DNA from: Mycteria americana
Taxonomy: Eukaryota > Chordata > Aves > Ciconiiformes > Ciconiidae
Length of the DNA: 64,000 bases
Assembly (NCBI RefSeq): GCF_035582795.1
Contig: NC_134374.1
Coordinates: 26,613,798-26,677,797 of the forward strand
Direction: 5' to 3'
In this document: one piece after another, positions 46,101 through 58,100 of the stretch
How the letters are laid out: each line of letters begins with the position of its first letter
How positions within the stretch are numbered: position 1 is the first letter of the stretch
The notes under the pieces: generated by a model
The model's database searches: none
What the model saw: the letters and a program-made list of their open reading frames with translations, nothing else
Told to the model about the DNA's origin: nothing
Position numbers and translations under genes: made by a program

Positions 46101-49100
46101 TTTTATTTCGATTAATACCATTAAGGGCTAAAGGAGAAAGTGTGCTAACATTCCAGTGAAGTGTAGACTTAATCAGCAATGAGAACTAGGGGCAGGAATT
46201 TTATTGAAAACGAACATCCAGTTTCCTTCATCATCTTGGTTTTGGAGTATATGATGGGATTCTCCTTTGTTCATCCTTCGCTTTCCGTAGTTGGTGCTGG
46301 CTTATTTTGTACGTTTTGCTTTGCATCGTAAAGGAGACAAATTGATTATATGTGGTGAGTGACCTCTTAACATATTAACAGAACAGAGGGAAGTATTTCA
46401 AACTGAAAAGGAAAACGCAACTTCAAAATTTAAACTGGCCAGGGTTGAATGGGGGAAAGGACTAGTCAGTCAGTGGCTAAAGAGTAATTTCAAAACTTTT
46501 GTTTCGAAGCTCATGTGAAACTCTCCTTATACCCATCAAAATGGTGTAAATACAGGCGTAGAGTAAACTCTACGTTATATGCCTCAATTTAATTGAATGC
46601 TGCATACTGTGCTTCTGAAATTTCTCTGTTCACCCTGTAAGGCTGCCTTTCTTGTTGGATAATTTCAAGTGGTGCACTTCTGTCAACTGTGACAAAATAC
46701 AGCTGAACTGTGAAAAGCGAATGCTCTGTAGATACATGCGTTGTGGATATAGCTTCTTCTAATATATCATTTTTGCCACTCTGAGGTATGCTGAGTAAGG
46801 GTGGGCAAAGGGCTTGCCAAGATCTGTTAGCGGCAAGGAGCATTACTCCTTATGGCTCATACTCATGCAAGTTCTTAACTGAAGTTTGTCTTTAATAAAA
46901 AACATAATACTATTTTTATGCATTAATAACTATTGCCAGTAATTTGAAGAGATGCAAGCATATTGGTCCTTTGTTTGCCTCTGAAGCTCTGTTCTGTACA
47001 ACAGTAGACCTGTAATTTAAAACTGATTATAGCTGATAAAATCTCTGAAACTTAGAAATGGATTGAAAAAAAGATGACGTGGGCTTGTTCTTGTGCCCTT
47101 TAAGGGCAGATGGTTTGGTGCATCCAAACAATTTCCTAACCATGGCAGCAACTGAATGTTCCAAATATCAAATAAATACTTCTTGAAGCTGTTTTAGACT
47201 TATGTTTAAACACTTACCCTGCATTGGCATAGCGAGAGTGGTACGGTATCTTTGCTAGTCTCCCTGCATAAATGTATAGTCTGTTTCTAATCTTTTTCAT
47301 GTAAGAAGGAGAATCAGTTATACCTAAGTCATCTTTAAAACAGTGTAACTGTACAGTCTCTGATCCAGGTACTTCTCTAGCTATTTTGTTAACTACTTAT
47401 TATACTTTAAAGTTTATATAAATCTGTAAGGTGTAAACTAGGCCAAAATAAGCTCTGTCATGGGGGCTATGTACTTTGTTGTCTGATTGTTTGTATGGGT
47501 AAGGCTAGAGGTTGTTTAGTCACTTCAGGTCATGTCTTTATACTTGATTTGTCTTCTAAAGTATCTTTTGCATGCAGTGGTAGCTTTGCATATGTAGGTT
47601 TAGAGAGCTAGTCACAGTCCTGAAAAATGATACCTTGGTTTTCCAGTCTCATTTTACATTACATTCCTACCTGGCAGGGAAAATAATTTCTTCTTTTCTC
47701 TTGGTAGTTATTGTCTTCCAGAAAGAATCTAGTAGATACTTGTTGGTGATGTAACATGCTTCATGCCAATATTTTATAGAAGGTGGTGATGGTAGAAATG
47801 CCACTTGGATAGGTTGTGAGCATAAGTAGAAGGTATGTCTTGCCTTGCTGGACGGACTCAGATAAGGTATACATCAAACCAAGAAATCACTAGCTTTCAG
47901 AGGAGTACTAACCTCCAATATTCTCTCTTCCATTCTTGGTACAACTTGGTAGTCTCTTTTGTGTATTGCTCCTACTCATCAGATGCTCTCAGCTGATTAC
48001 AGGTTGCTAGATGGTTGTGTTGATTTGACATTTTGATCTACTGTATGCATAATATGACTGGCAAAAACCTTGTCCTGCGTAGGCAACCTCCTCCCCACCC
48101 CACATGTGGAGTTAATGATTCAAAATGAGCCTGTCCTGGTTTGTGCTGAAGTTGGGGAGAGCAAGGTTTAGAACCAGAATGAGGATGCCATGGCTGTGAC
48201 TCCTTGGTGCTGCTGCCTTTTTAATTCAGGCCTTTTCCAAGTATGACATGGCTTATATTAATTTTTAACGTACCCCTAGGAAGGGGAACTTTTGTGAGTT
48301 TTTTGAAGTGCCGTTGATGAAGATGCAGATGGCGTGTGCATCTTCTCTTCATAGCAGCGCCCTTCTGTTCACCACTGGGGCATATTTTCTGTTAATGCTT
48401 GCATTTTTCCTTCACTCAGGTTATGCAGACTGTGCAGTCTGTTTCAAAGTCTCGAGAACTGTGGTCTGATTCCTCTTCAGAAGTGGACTGGATTTTGGCT
48501 CAGATCAAAGACCTGATGCAAGAGAACAGGTACATCTCTGATAAGGAACTGAGGTGAAAGGTACAGTGCAAAGCTGGGCCTGTAGACCTGTTGCACTACC
48601 TTTTCACTGTGTTTTTCAGCTGATTGTGGAGAAAGCAATTGGTTGATTTCCTCAACATCTTTGAGGATTGAGTTGTTAATCTGTGTCAATGACTAATGTT
48701 TTCTGTGCCGGATGGTCTCCACGGTGTTGTCCCTGACTTAGCTGTGCTGGCCCCAAGGCGTGTCAGCGTTCTCAGTGTTTTCAAAAACTCTCCCAACAAC
48801 CTTGTATAGACTTTGATTTCACAGTAACCTTTAGAATTCTTCAAAATTGCAGGGCAATACTTGGCCTATTCTATACTTTCTATCTTTCTATTACTACAGG
48901 GCCTCTAGGACCCAGTGTGTTGAGACTTTATTATTACTGTATACATTTGCGTGAAGATCTTGTCCCACTCTGAGAAATGTAATCAGTGTAACTCTGTAGA
49001 GGGGAGAGAGTATCATCTTACAGATATGAGCTTTAACTCCTGATGTTTTGAATAAAAATATATATGCCATACAAGCTGCTGATTAGTTTAAGAGGTTATC

Positions 49101-52100
49101 GGATGTTGTGCCAGAAGAAAACCCTGAGGAAGAGACTCGCACCTTAGTGGCATTGCCCATCGGTTGCTGAGCATGGAATAATGAGCAAGAAGGCATGAAG
49201 ATTCTGTAATGAGAAACATAACTTACTAAACACAGGACTTCTATATCACTTAAACTGTCTGCTTCCACCAGTACCTTCAACTGTCTAGCAAGCCATTGCA
49301 CCTACCTGTGGTTCTGATACTCTCTCCCTAAGCATCCTCTGTTAGCCACTATCAGAACATGAATGGACCAAGTGCACCTGCTTTTATATATAAATAGGTG
49401 TTTGAACCTGGCATCAGCTACATGGTACAGGGGAAACAGGCTGCCACAGTACAAACCAAGGATTTTGAAAGGTTCAAGTGAGAACAAGAGACTTCATCTT
49501 ATGTGAAATGGGTTTTGCAGGAAATGTTCAGGCAAGAGTTGTAACGCATTGGTAACAGGTGAAAGATGGTAGGAAGTCCCTTTCCATATAGGAAAACTGA
49601 AGTAGTGAAGATCTTAAGATAATCTTGTATTTGAGGTCTCTCTAATGCTGCCTCGTTGGCATGCTCTCCTATTAGTTTATGTCTGTGCAAAACTTAGTTT
49701 TCATAACAGTACAGTCCTATAAGTATATGATCAAAACAAGTACTTAATTTGGAAAACATTGTGCTTTTGATTCACTTGCTGTGCACTGATTCCGCAAAAC
49801 ATGCGTGGTATCCCATGAAAGTGTGTTAAATCACATTCTAGCGGTGCTTTTGTCATCATCTTTGTATGAACCGCCTGTTGCATCAGCTCTTGCTATTTGT
49901 GCCATGCAGCTGCACAAAGTACATTCAACCCCGATTTTGTGGATTTCCAAAAGAATCAAGAATCTACTTCATATGCCAAATTAAATCTTCCCCCAGAATA
50001 CTCAAACTTAGAATTTAGATGCTAGTGACTGTATTTGTGGCCTTTGAGGCACCAGTGTTTCAGAGCTGTTGTCCTCATCAAGCTGCGAAAAACCATACTG
50101 ATGGCATATTTAATACAAACACTTGGAATACCCAGCCAGTTCCCAGGGCTCTGCAATGCTTGTTCTTTACTACTAGCACAACCAAACCATGCTGACGTTT
50201 TTCCCTTCAAATAATCTTAAGTTTCTGTCTTAAGCACATCACGCTATATCTTTATATATTTCATCGGCAATTCTCAGAAGAACTCTTTAGGCTGAATTCA
50301 CCATCTCAGTAGCTCCCGAACTGTTAGAATGGACAGCGAGTGAGTGGGATGGGATTCTGAGGCAGGGCTGTCGATTTAAACCTTCCCTACTGTGCCTGTC
50401 TGTGTGCTGGCTGGAGGGCAGGTATGTGGGGAAGGGAAGCCTCTTTGGAGTTCTGTAACATATGATCCTACTATGGAGCCACTGCTCACCCAGGAAGCGT
50501 GCAGTGAAAAGGGGAGTCTCTAGTCTGTCTTTGGAAGTAAACAAAACTCCAAACCCCCTAACGTCAATAGCCAGTTTTCTGCTTTGCAGGAGACCGAATG
50601 TCTCCAGAGCACTTCCCAACTCCAGGATACTGGTAGTAGTCTGACTCGAAGTGGTGCTTGTGTACAGCATCAACGGTTATCAACAGTTGTCACAGCTTGT
50701 CATAGTTAGCTTTTCTGCTGATGAGCTTGGTTACGTTTTTCCTCTTGCTTCTGAAGGGTGCTCCTGAGCAAATAGCAAGTGCTCTGAGAGCAGCATAGTG
50801 GGGGGAGCCTGCATAGGCTTGCTTGTGGTGCATCTGGCCAGTGGGCAAGTAAGCAAGAGTTTGCTTTCCTGTGGTCAGCCTGGCACCTCTGAAACAGTTT
50901 AAGAGGCTTGAATGCAAGTGTGGCTTTAAGCTGCTTGAATCTGGTTCAGATTCAAGAATTGAATTCTGGAACAGCATTTCATCAGAACAGCATTCTGGAA
51001 TGCTGTTCTGTACAGGGTGCTGTCACCAGAGTGTGGCAGCCTTTTTTGCATTGCTGTTTCTACAGGAAACTCTGGTCTGGCAGATGTAGAGAAGACTTGA
51101 AAAGTAACCATCTTGCCCCCAACACCACCTCTAGCTTGGAAGGGGTCTGTGCAGTTGTCATGTTCTGTTAAACAGCTTCTTTTAGTCCAAAAGTGCCTGT
51201 GTGTGAATCTTTTCTTCTGAAAAGCTGTTACTGTGGATGAGTAGTTATGCTTCAGTGTTGTTACTGCAACGTGTAGGCTTGTGTCCTTATATGTTGGTAA
51301 GTCAAATGGAAGGGTTAGACTTTTCCTGTCTTTCAAAAAGACCTGCCTGTGGAAATATTTTAGGATAGCTGTAGACTATAAATGAAACATTTAATTCCTG
51401 CCCAGCGTGTTGGGAATTTCACTGATTTGCAGTCATTTCTTTAGAAGGTAAAGTGGCAGTAGGATAGAATTGTTTTTACATCCTTCCTTCTTCAGGTGTA
51501 CGTGATAGCATGGATTACAGGACACCAATGAATTGGTGTGCTTAGGAGATGCTGCTTCCAAAATTAAAGCAGTTTTTAAAGTTTGTCATCTATCTGGGAA
51601 AGTCCTAGAATGAGGTGGCACATCTCAGGAGCCTGATTTAATTTCCAGCTTTCACTGTCAGTTTTCTGAGAGCTGTGTTTGGAATTCCAGCCCAGTAACT
51701 TGGGTAAGGGTATGAAACTCGGATGCTAGGTGTAGCCTAAAGAAACTTCAAAGATGGGGCAAGAATCTGTGAAAAACAGCATCACCGGATGCTTTGTTCC
51801 AACAAAAAAGTCTGATGGTATAGTATCTCTAGGGTATCTGTCATCTCTTAAGTAATCAAAGATGTCAGTAACACTTTCATAAGAACTTTGTCTTCACTGC
51901 ATTGTGCTACATTGAATAAGGCTTTTTTGGTGGTTCCCTTAAGCACAGGCTTCAAATAAGGCAAAGAAAACAGAGAGGAGGAAGCCAGTTTCTATGACTA
52001 GAAAAATGTATTTTTTTCTGTCTTGTGGGTTTGGTTTCTGTTAGCTGTTTCATAGTTTCCTGAGTGACTCCTAATGATCAGGCTACTCGCTTAAAATAGC

Positions 52101-55100
52101 TGCTCTGATATGCGGGGAAGTCCCCGACTTACAGCAGCCAGGGATGGGGGACTGTTTCACAACTCACAGCTTGCAAAACTAGCACAGAGGCAAACCCTTC
52201 AGTAGTGACATTACTGCAGAGAGATTTTGCAATTGCATTTAACTGCCTTGTGTGTTCACTGTTCAGAGAGAAGTTTTGGCAAGAATGTTTTTATTTTTGT
52301 ATATATATGTGTGTGTGTGTGTATTATTTCCAGTAAGTGCTGGTTCCACAATTCCAGACTTTGAGCCAAACTTGCGGAAAGGAAACATACATGTTTCTGG
52401 ATCAGAACAGCTTTGGCAGTGAGTTTCCAACCCTTATTCCTTTTGCTTTACAGGCGCTCTCTGCACTCCTTTTGCCTCTTTAAGCAGTATTAGCTCCAGA
52501 AGGCCCCAGGAGCTGGATGTCAGGTTACATAGTGCTAGTTTTGGTACTTTTCTCTATTTTTCTGCTCTTGTCAACAATAGATGTCAGATAGGCCAGCTGC
52601 TGTAATGAAGCATTTTCTTTGATTTGTGCAGAGTGGTTTGACTATATTCACACATGTGCTTATTCCTGGGAGCCGACAGAGCCCACGCAGGGAGGGGGCA
52701 TGTGTTACAGGAGAATATAGAAGTCTGGTCACTCAGCTTAGTATTTCTCCGGGTGAGTTTCTCATTCCTTTATCAGGAGATAGAGAGAAGTAGGGCAAGG
52801 GACTTGATGGACACCTTTCTTCAAAGCCAAATAGGTGGCCCTTAACCTTTGCCGCCTTTATTCTAGCTAGCACAACTGGAAACCAAGTGCTGAGCATGGC
52901 TCCGGTGCTGGGTACCGCTGGGCATGGTGTTAGTTTCCAGGCCCCTGGGCAAGATCCAGTCATGCATCACGTGGTAGCTCTGCACGGGTTTTGTTGCACT
53001 TCTGCAATGCTCTCTGCGAAGTACCTGAAATAATAGTGATGTAATGGGAATGTTTCACCAGAGTGACAGTACAGGCTCAGCTCCACAGTTGTTTCAATGT
53101 GAGGCTGCAGTCATTGGAACCAGATTCTGGCAGGGTATTGAGATATAGTCATTTTCCACGGACTGTTGTCATACCAAAGAGCTACTTTATCCATTCTCAA
53201 TCTTCTTTTTTGATTCAAGCAATGTAGGCCAGATGCTGCCATGCTTCCCCTTATTTAAGCCTTCTTTATGCCTACTTTTCCCATTTTAAGCCTGCAGGGT
53301 GAAAATTATTTACTTGAAAATCAATTTAAGACTTAAAAATAATAAAAATTCACATCTTGAACCTTGCTGGAGTGTCCTTTCTGTAGACCAGCTATTTAAA
53401 ACAAAGAAACCTGCAAGCATACAGTTGTTGGGTTTTTTTTCCTTTTTTTCCCCCCACAGCAAGAACATGTTTATATTATAGCAAAGACTGGAACTAGCAC
53501 CGCAGTGAGATTGCTGCCTTCACTACACTTTTAAAAACACCTGACTGTGTGTCAAAGTTGAGCTGGAGGGGAGAGGAAAAGCAAAAAAATCCTACTAACC
53601 GCTTGTCTCTTGCCATCTTGGCAGCCTGCTGATAGAACCATGATGACTTATTCGGGAAGTTTTGGAGTTTGGTTCATGCAGCCAGGTCCTTGTCTCAAAA
53701 CCCAACTTTCCCCATTCTCCTGTCTGGATCCTTAAGGGAAAATCTTGATATCATACACTTATTTGTTTTGCAACATGCAGGTGGCTTAATAAAGAATCCT
53801 ATTCCAGGCCTTTCTGTTGTTTAACATTAGAAAGTTGCTTGAAGAATACAGTTTTGCTTGAGAGAGAAAATTATTTTTCCATTAATCTGCATTTCCTACT
53901 GAAGCTCTCCTCTGTTGGAAGACTTCCACTGTGTTGCTCATTTCAGAGTAGTAACAGGACAAAGGCCACATTGCATCTGAACAAATACTACGTTAGCTTA
54001 CATAAAACAAGTGTCCTTATGGACAAATGCTAAATCCCAGGAAGAACAAAGTTGAGCTGGCTGAGCATGATGGCCAGTCAGGCAAATCACAAGTACATTC
54101 TTCTTGTGGAGGGGAGACAGAGGTGGGTTGGAAGCCTCAGAATGGTAGAGCAAACTCCAGGATTTGGCACTCACGCCCATATTTCATCCTTGAGCGCCTA
54201 CTTCATCTCATGCTATTTTTATTCCAGCATCCAGATGCAACTTTTAAAGAACACAAGCTGTTGTACTTATAGGTAATGGAAGGCTGTGCCTATATCCAGC
54301 TCTTTAGAAACACCTACACATTTTCTTGGAGGGCCCAAAATGATTAAAAACAGTTCCCAGAAGGGATTCATACATGTACCTTCTACTTCTGTTTATTAAT
54401 AATAGCATGTTAACTGTGTTGAAAATGAGACCCCATTGCACTCTGGTTTCCATTGGACTTTACATAGCAACATAAATACAGAGATGTGGCATGGGGTTTC
54501 TCTTAAGTGCAGATTTATCTTTCTTTAGAGGGAATTCTCCATTAAATGTTCTTGTGTGAACGGTCACAGATTCTCTTACTTCTTGAGACACTCAATAAAA
54601 GCTCTACCTTCTGTAGCCCTTGCTACCAGTCCATCCTCCACCATGGCATTTGTTTGAGAATATGAATAGTATTATGCTACCAAAGGAGCAATGAGTGTAC
54701 AAGTGCTTATAAACAAGTCACTTTGTTACTTAAAAAACAAAGAAACTCCACAAGCTTTAAATATACGTTTGTGCGTATATGCTTATATAAGTGAACACAG
54801 AGGTTCCTAGGAGTTGTTTTTGAATACCATTGTGGTAATTGCTTCTGCTTTGCTTCGTATCTGTCCTGAAATGCTGCAACTGCTTACTCTTTCGGTCACG
54901 TGGAGCCTGACGTATATCACAAACGCAGCTGGGCTAGTGCTTCCCAGTGGGCTCTGTGAGTCTGGTTTTCTGAAGGACTGACTCATGGTGCTTTTGTTCT
55001 CAGCTGAAGACAGGGTTGTTCCTGCAGTCTCCTATGTATTTCTGAAGATGCTTAATTTAAGGACTCGGCTTCTGGCTTTCATTTAAGAGAGAATTTTTTT

Positions 55101-58100
55101 TTTTATTTTCTGACTCACAGAAAATAGACCACGTGGGAGGGGGGAAGGCTGGCATGGAATGCATTGACAAGGTTGTGATTTAATTAGATTTGGAAACTTG
55201 GATTATGGACTCAGGGATAACAGAGTTTATGAGTTCTCTTGAATATGTCAAGTGACCTGTGAAAGTGCTTTTTTAATTTAGAATGCCTATATAATTCTGA
55301 GTAAAGCCTTTCATTTCCCCTGTCGACATACCCTACAATTTGGATTGTGCAGAGGGCAGAAGATTTCTTTAGACCTAAAGCAAAATGAGCTAACTGCAAA
55401 GGATCCTCTCCTGTCTGCTTCAGAGAACTGATCCAGTGGCCTCTCTTAGTCAGATGATGTTCTGTTTAAATGGTTCTCTACTGAAGCTGCCATCTGCATG
55501 GAGATGTCCTTAATAGTTGGTGACGATCAGTCATTGCATGTAGGAATAATGATAATTATGCTGGAACAGTTTCCAGAGAAGAGAAGGATTGGATTTTGTT
55601 TTTAGAAACAAACTACATTCTACCACTTGCCTTCTGATCTCCAACCACATCATCTACTTATGACAAAGTGGTCTAGGGTTTGTCTGTGTTGTTTCTGCAC
55701 TCTGAGATCTTCAGCCACTGTTTGTATTTGTAAAAATCCTGTATTGGATCTAAGTCATGCCTGGATGTTTAGATTTGGAAGTCACCCCTATTGGAGAAGA
55801 CATTTTCTCATCCGTTCTATACCAAAATATGCCGTGTTTGACATGGGTACTACCATTCCAAATCCAGTGAGTCTAATAGCAAAAGCAGTTGTTTCTGTGG
55901 AATTTATTCAGTGTTTGGAAATGGCCACCTTGATTTTTATTCTGAGAAGTGTTTATTTTGGTGCTGTATCTTTGCACAGATAGAGAAGCTCATGGATAGA
56001 AGTGTGAACAGAAGAACTCAAGAGAATCCCATGGCTGGATATTGGGGTAGTTGTGGGAATTTTACTTCTGTCCCTTTTGCTGTATTTTACTTTCAAGTGT
56101 CAGTTCAGCCTACCTGGTGGGTCCCCTCAGTCTTCCACTTGCATTAAGCCGGCCTGATGGGAGATGAAGCGGTCCTTGAGCAGGACTATGCAGTGCTGTC
56201 AGACTAACTGAAGTTCGCAGGGTAGCTATAAGGGCAGGAGATATCCAAAAAAGAGCGGTAGATGCTGTAGGGAAGAGCAGTTGTGGCCCCACTGCAACTT
56301 ACCTGCTGAACAGCTGTGTGGACTGCACCTTAAGGTGTGCCTTGCCAGCAAGTCAACAGGGTTGGCTTTTCCCCTGAAATTTAACCTGTGGGTCAGAGGT
56401 CCTCAAATCTTGGCTGGCCTGCTGGCAGAAGACTTGGATCATACTGCAAACCATAGGTATTTCAGTATGATGAATGTTCCTGTGCTTTTGAAACGTTTAT
56501 GACAGATGTTCCTGTGCTTTTGAAATACCAAGATATTTGCCTCTGCAACTCGAGCGGAAATGTTTCCTTCAAGGTTCTGGTTCTGCTCCAGTTTGCACAA
56601 CTGCACGTTCCCTCCAAGTCTAGTGGGATATATCCAGGCCAAAACTGGCATACGATTTTAGTGCCTTACAACAAGCTACATCACCTCCTCATAGTTCCAG
56701 GTATTTGGCGCTCAAACTTGTTTCGGAACTGCTGCCAGTGGTGTTTTGACATGTAAAGGAGTAAGTGGCATTAATAAGACTCTCTGATTGCTCCAGGGAG
56801 ACGGTGGCTGAAGCTCTTCTCAGTGATGGCTTTCTCATCCCAAAGATGGACTGTCTGAAGATGCTAAATATCAAGTATGAAGGTTAGTGTTTTGGGCACC
56901 ACATATGTAAAAAGTGCACAGCTAGCGTTATGTCCAAGTCTGTTCTTTTTTCCTCATTATACTGAAATCTGTAATTCTCTGCATATTTTTCATATATCTG
57001 GGTCCTTAAACATCTTTTGACCTGTTCTCCAGACCCCTTTATGTCCATGCTTAGCTATTGCTTTTGCATAAAACTCTTAACACTGAATGCTGCCTGGCCA
57101 AAACGTCTTTTGAAGCTTGTGTCTCTGCCCTTAGCTGCAACAGTTACTGATTTCATGAACTCCCGCTAGTTTCCTTTCTACATTGAAGATTTGAAGCAAA
57201 TCTAAATGGGTTTTTTTGAGCCTCATTCACCAGTTGCATCTTAGTTACATGCTGCTCCCCGTACACGTGGAGTTGCATGAATTTTCTGCAAGAGAATTAG
57301 GTACTTAGAGGCAACGCAAATAAATAATTTGTCTGTTTCCCTGGCACCTCTTGGAAACACCAGCCAAAGAACTTTCCAAGAAAGATCCTCAAATTTCTGT
57401 GACTATATTACAGTAGTAAAAATTTAGGAGCTTTTTGATTCTGTGTTGCTTTGCTCAATGTGCCTTCTCTTTGCAGTATATTTTTAGACAGAATAGCTCT
57501 TCATTATGTGTGAAATAAACTGAAACGGGAAAGGGATTAGCAAAACAGGTAGATTTTCCTGTGGTTTACCATGCCATTAGATCAGGCATTGTATTTTTTG
57601 CTTTCCTCGAGCTGTTGTGTTAATTATCAACTTGCTGCTTATTTTACTTACCCAGCATAAGAAAATAGTAGTTCCAGGTTCAGTGAGGATCCCAGGAAAT
57701 ACCCTGGAACCAGTGATCTCACAACAAACTACTTTGGAACAAGTGTCACACCCGTGGTTCACAAAAAACTATGAAACAGTGATTTTTGGCTTCTATTTTT
57801 TTTTTTTTTTCCTTCTTATTGCAGCAAATAAAGAGGTATGGCAGTTCAGAATTCCTCAGACGTTTTACTGCTTTTGGCAGCCTTTGCTGACAGGCCTCCT
57901 TTCCCGAAGTTTTACACAGATCCTAATAGAGAAAATGTTTATGGAGTTGAAGGAATGTTCTGACTCTTCAGAACTCCGGCCTCAGTTCTTGATCAACTGG
58001 ATTTCTGAGATGCTGACTGGCATTGCCAAAATAAACGCTGGTGAGTACGTATGGAATTTCTGTGTGTAAAAAATACAAGTGTCTCTTCTGTACTATTGCA

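Larger units (their letters stand above)
42134..48419 (+). other. LAS1L: LAS1L introns 4-6
   Basis: Intron 4 is 42134-43122, intron 5 is 43315-45170, and intron 6 is 45218-48419. Contents noted: an old CR1 tail at 44111-44169 and a 22-base copy of the intron 3 palindrome arm at 48048-48069. A GTGATGA...CTGA pair near 44934-45030 was considered as a C/D snoRNA and not accepted. Otherwise unremarkable. Confidence 0.85.
48530..56796 (+). other. LAS1L: LAS1L intron 7 (8.3 kb)
   Basis: The longest intron. It contains a hairpin cluster (50934-51010), a short TG repeat (about 52301-52322), a strong unused acceptor at 53459, and a 32-base tandem duplication (56466-56529). No gene or RNA gene is recognised; open frames are short. 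Confidence 0.85.
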
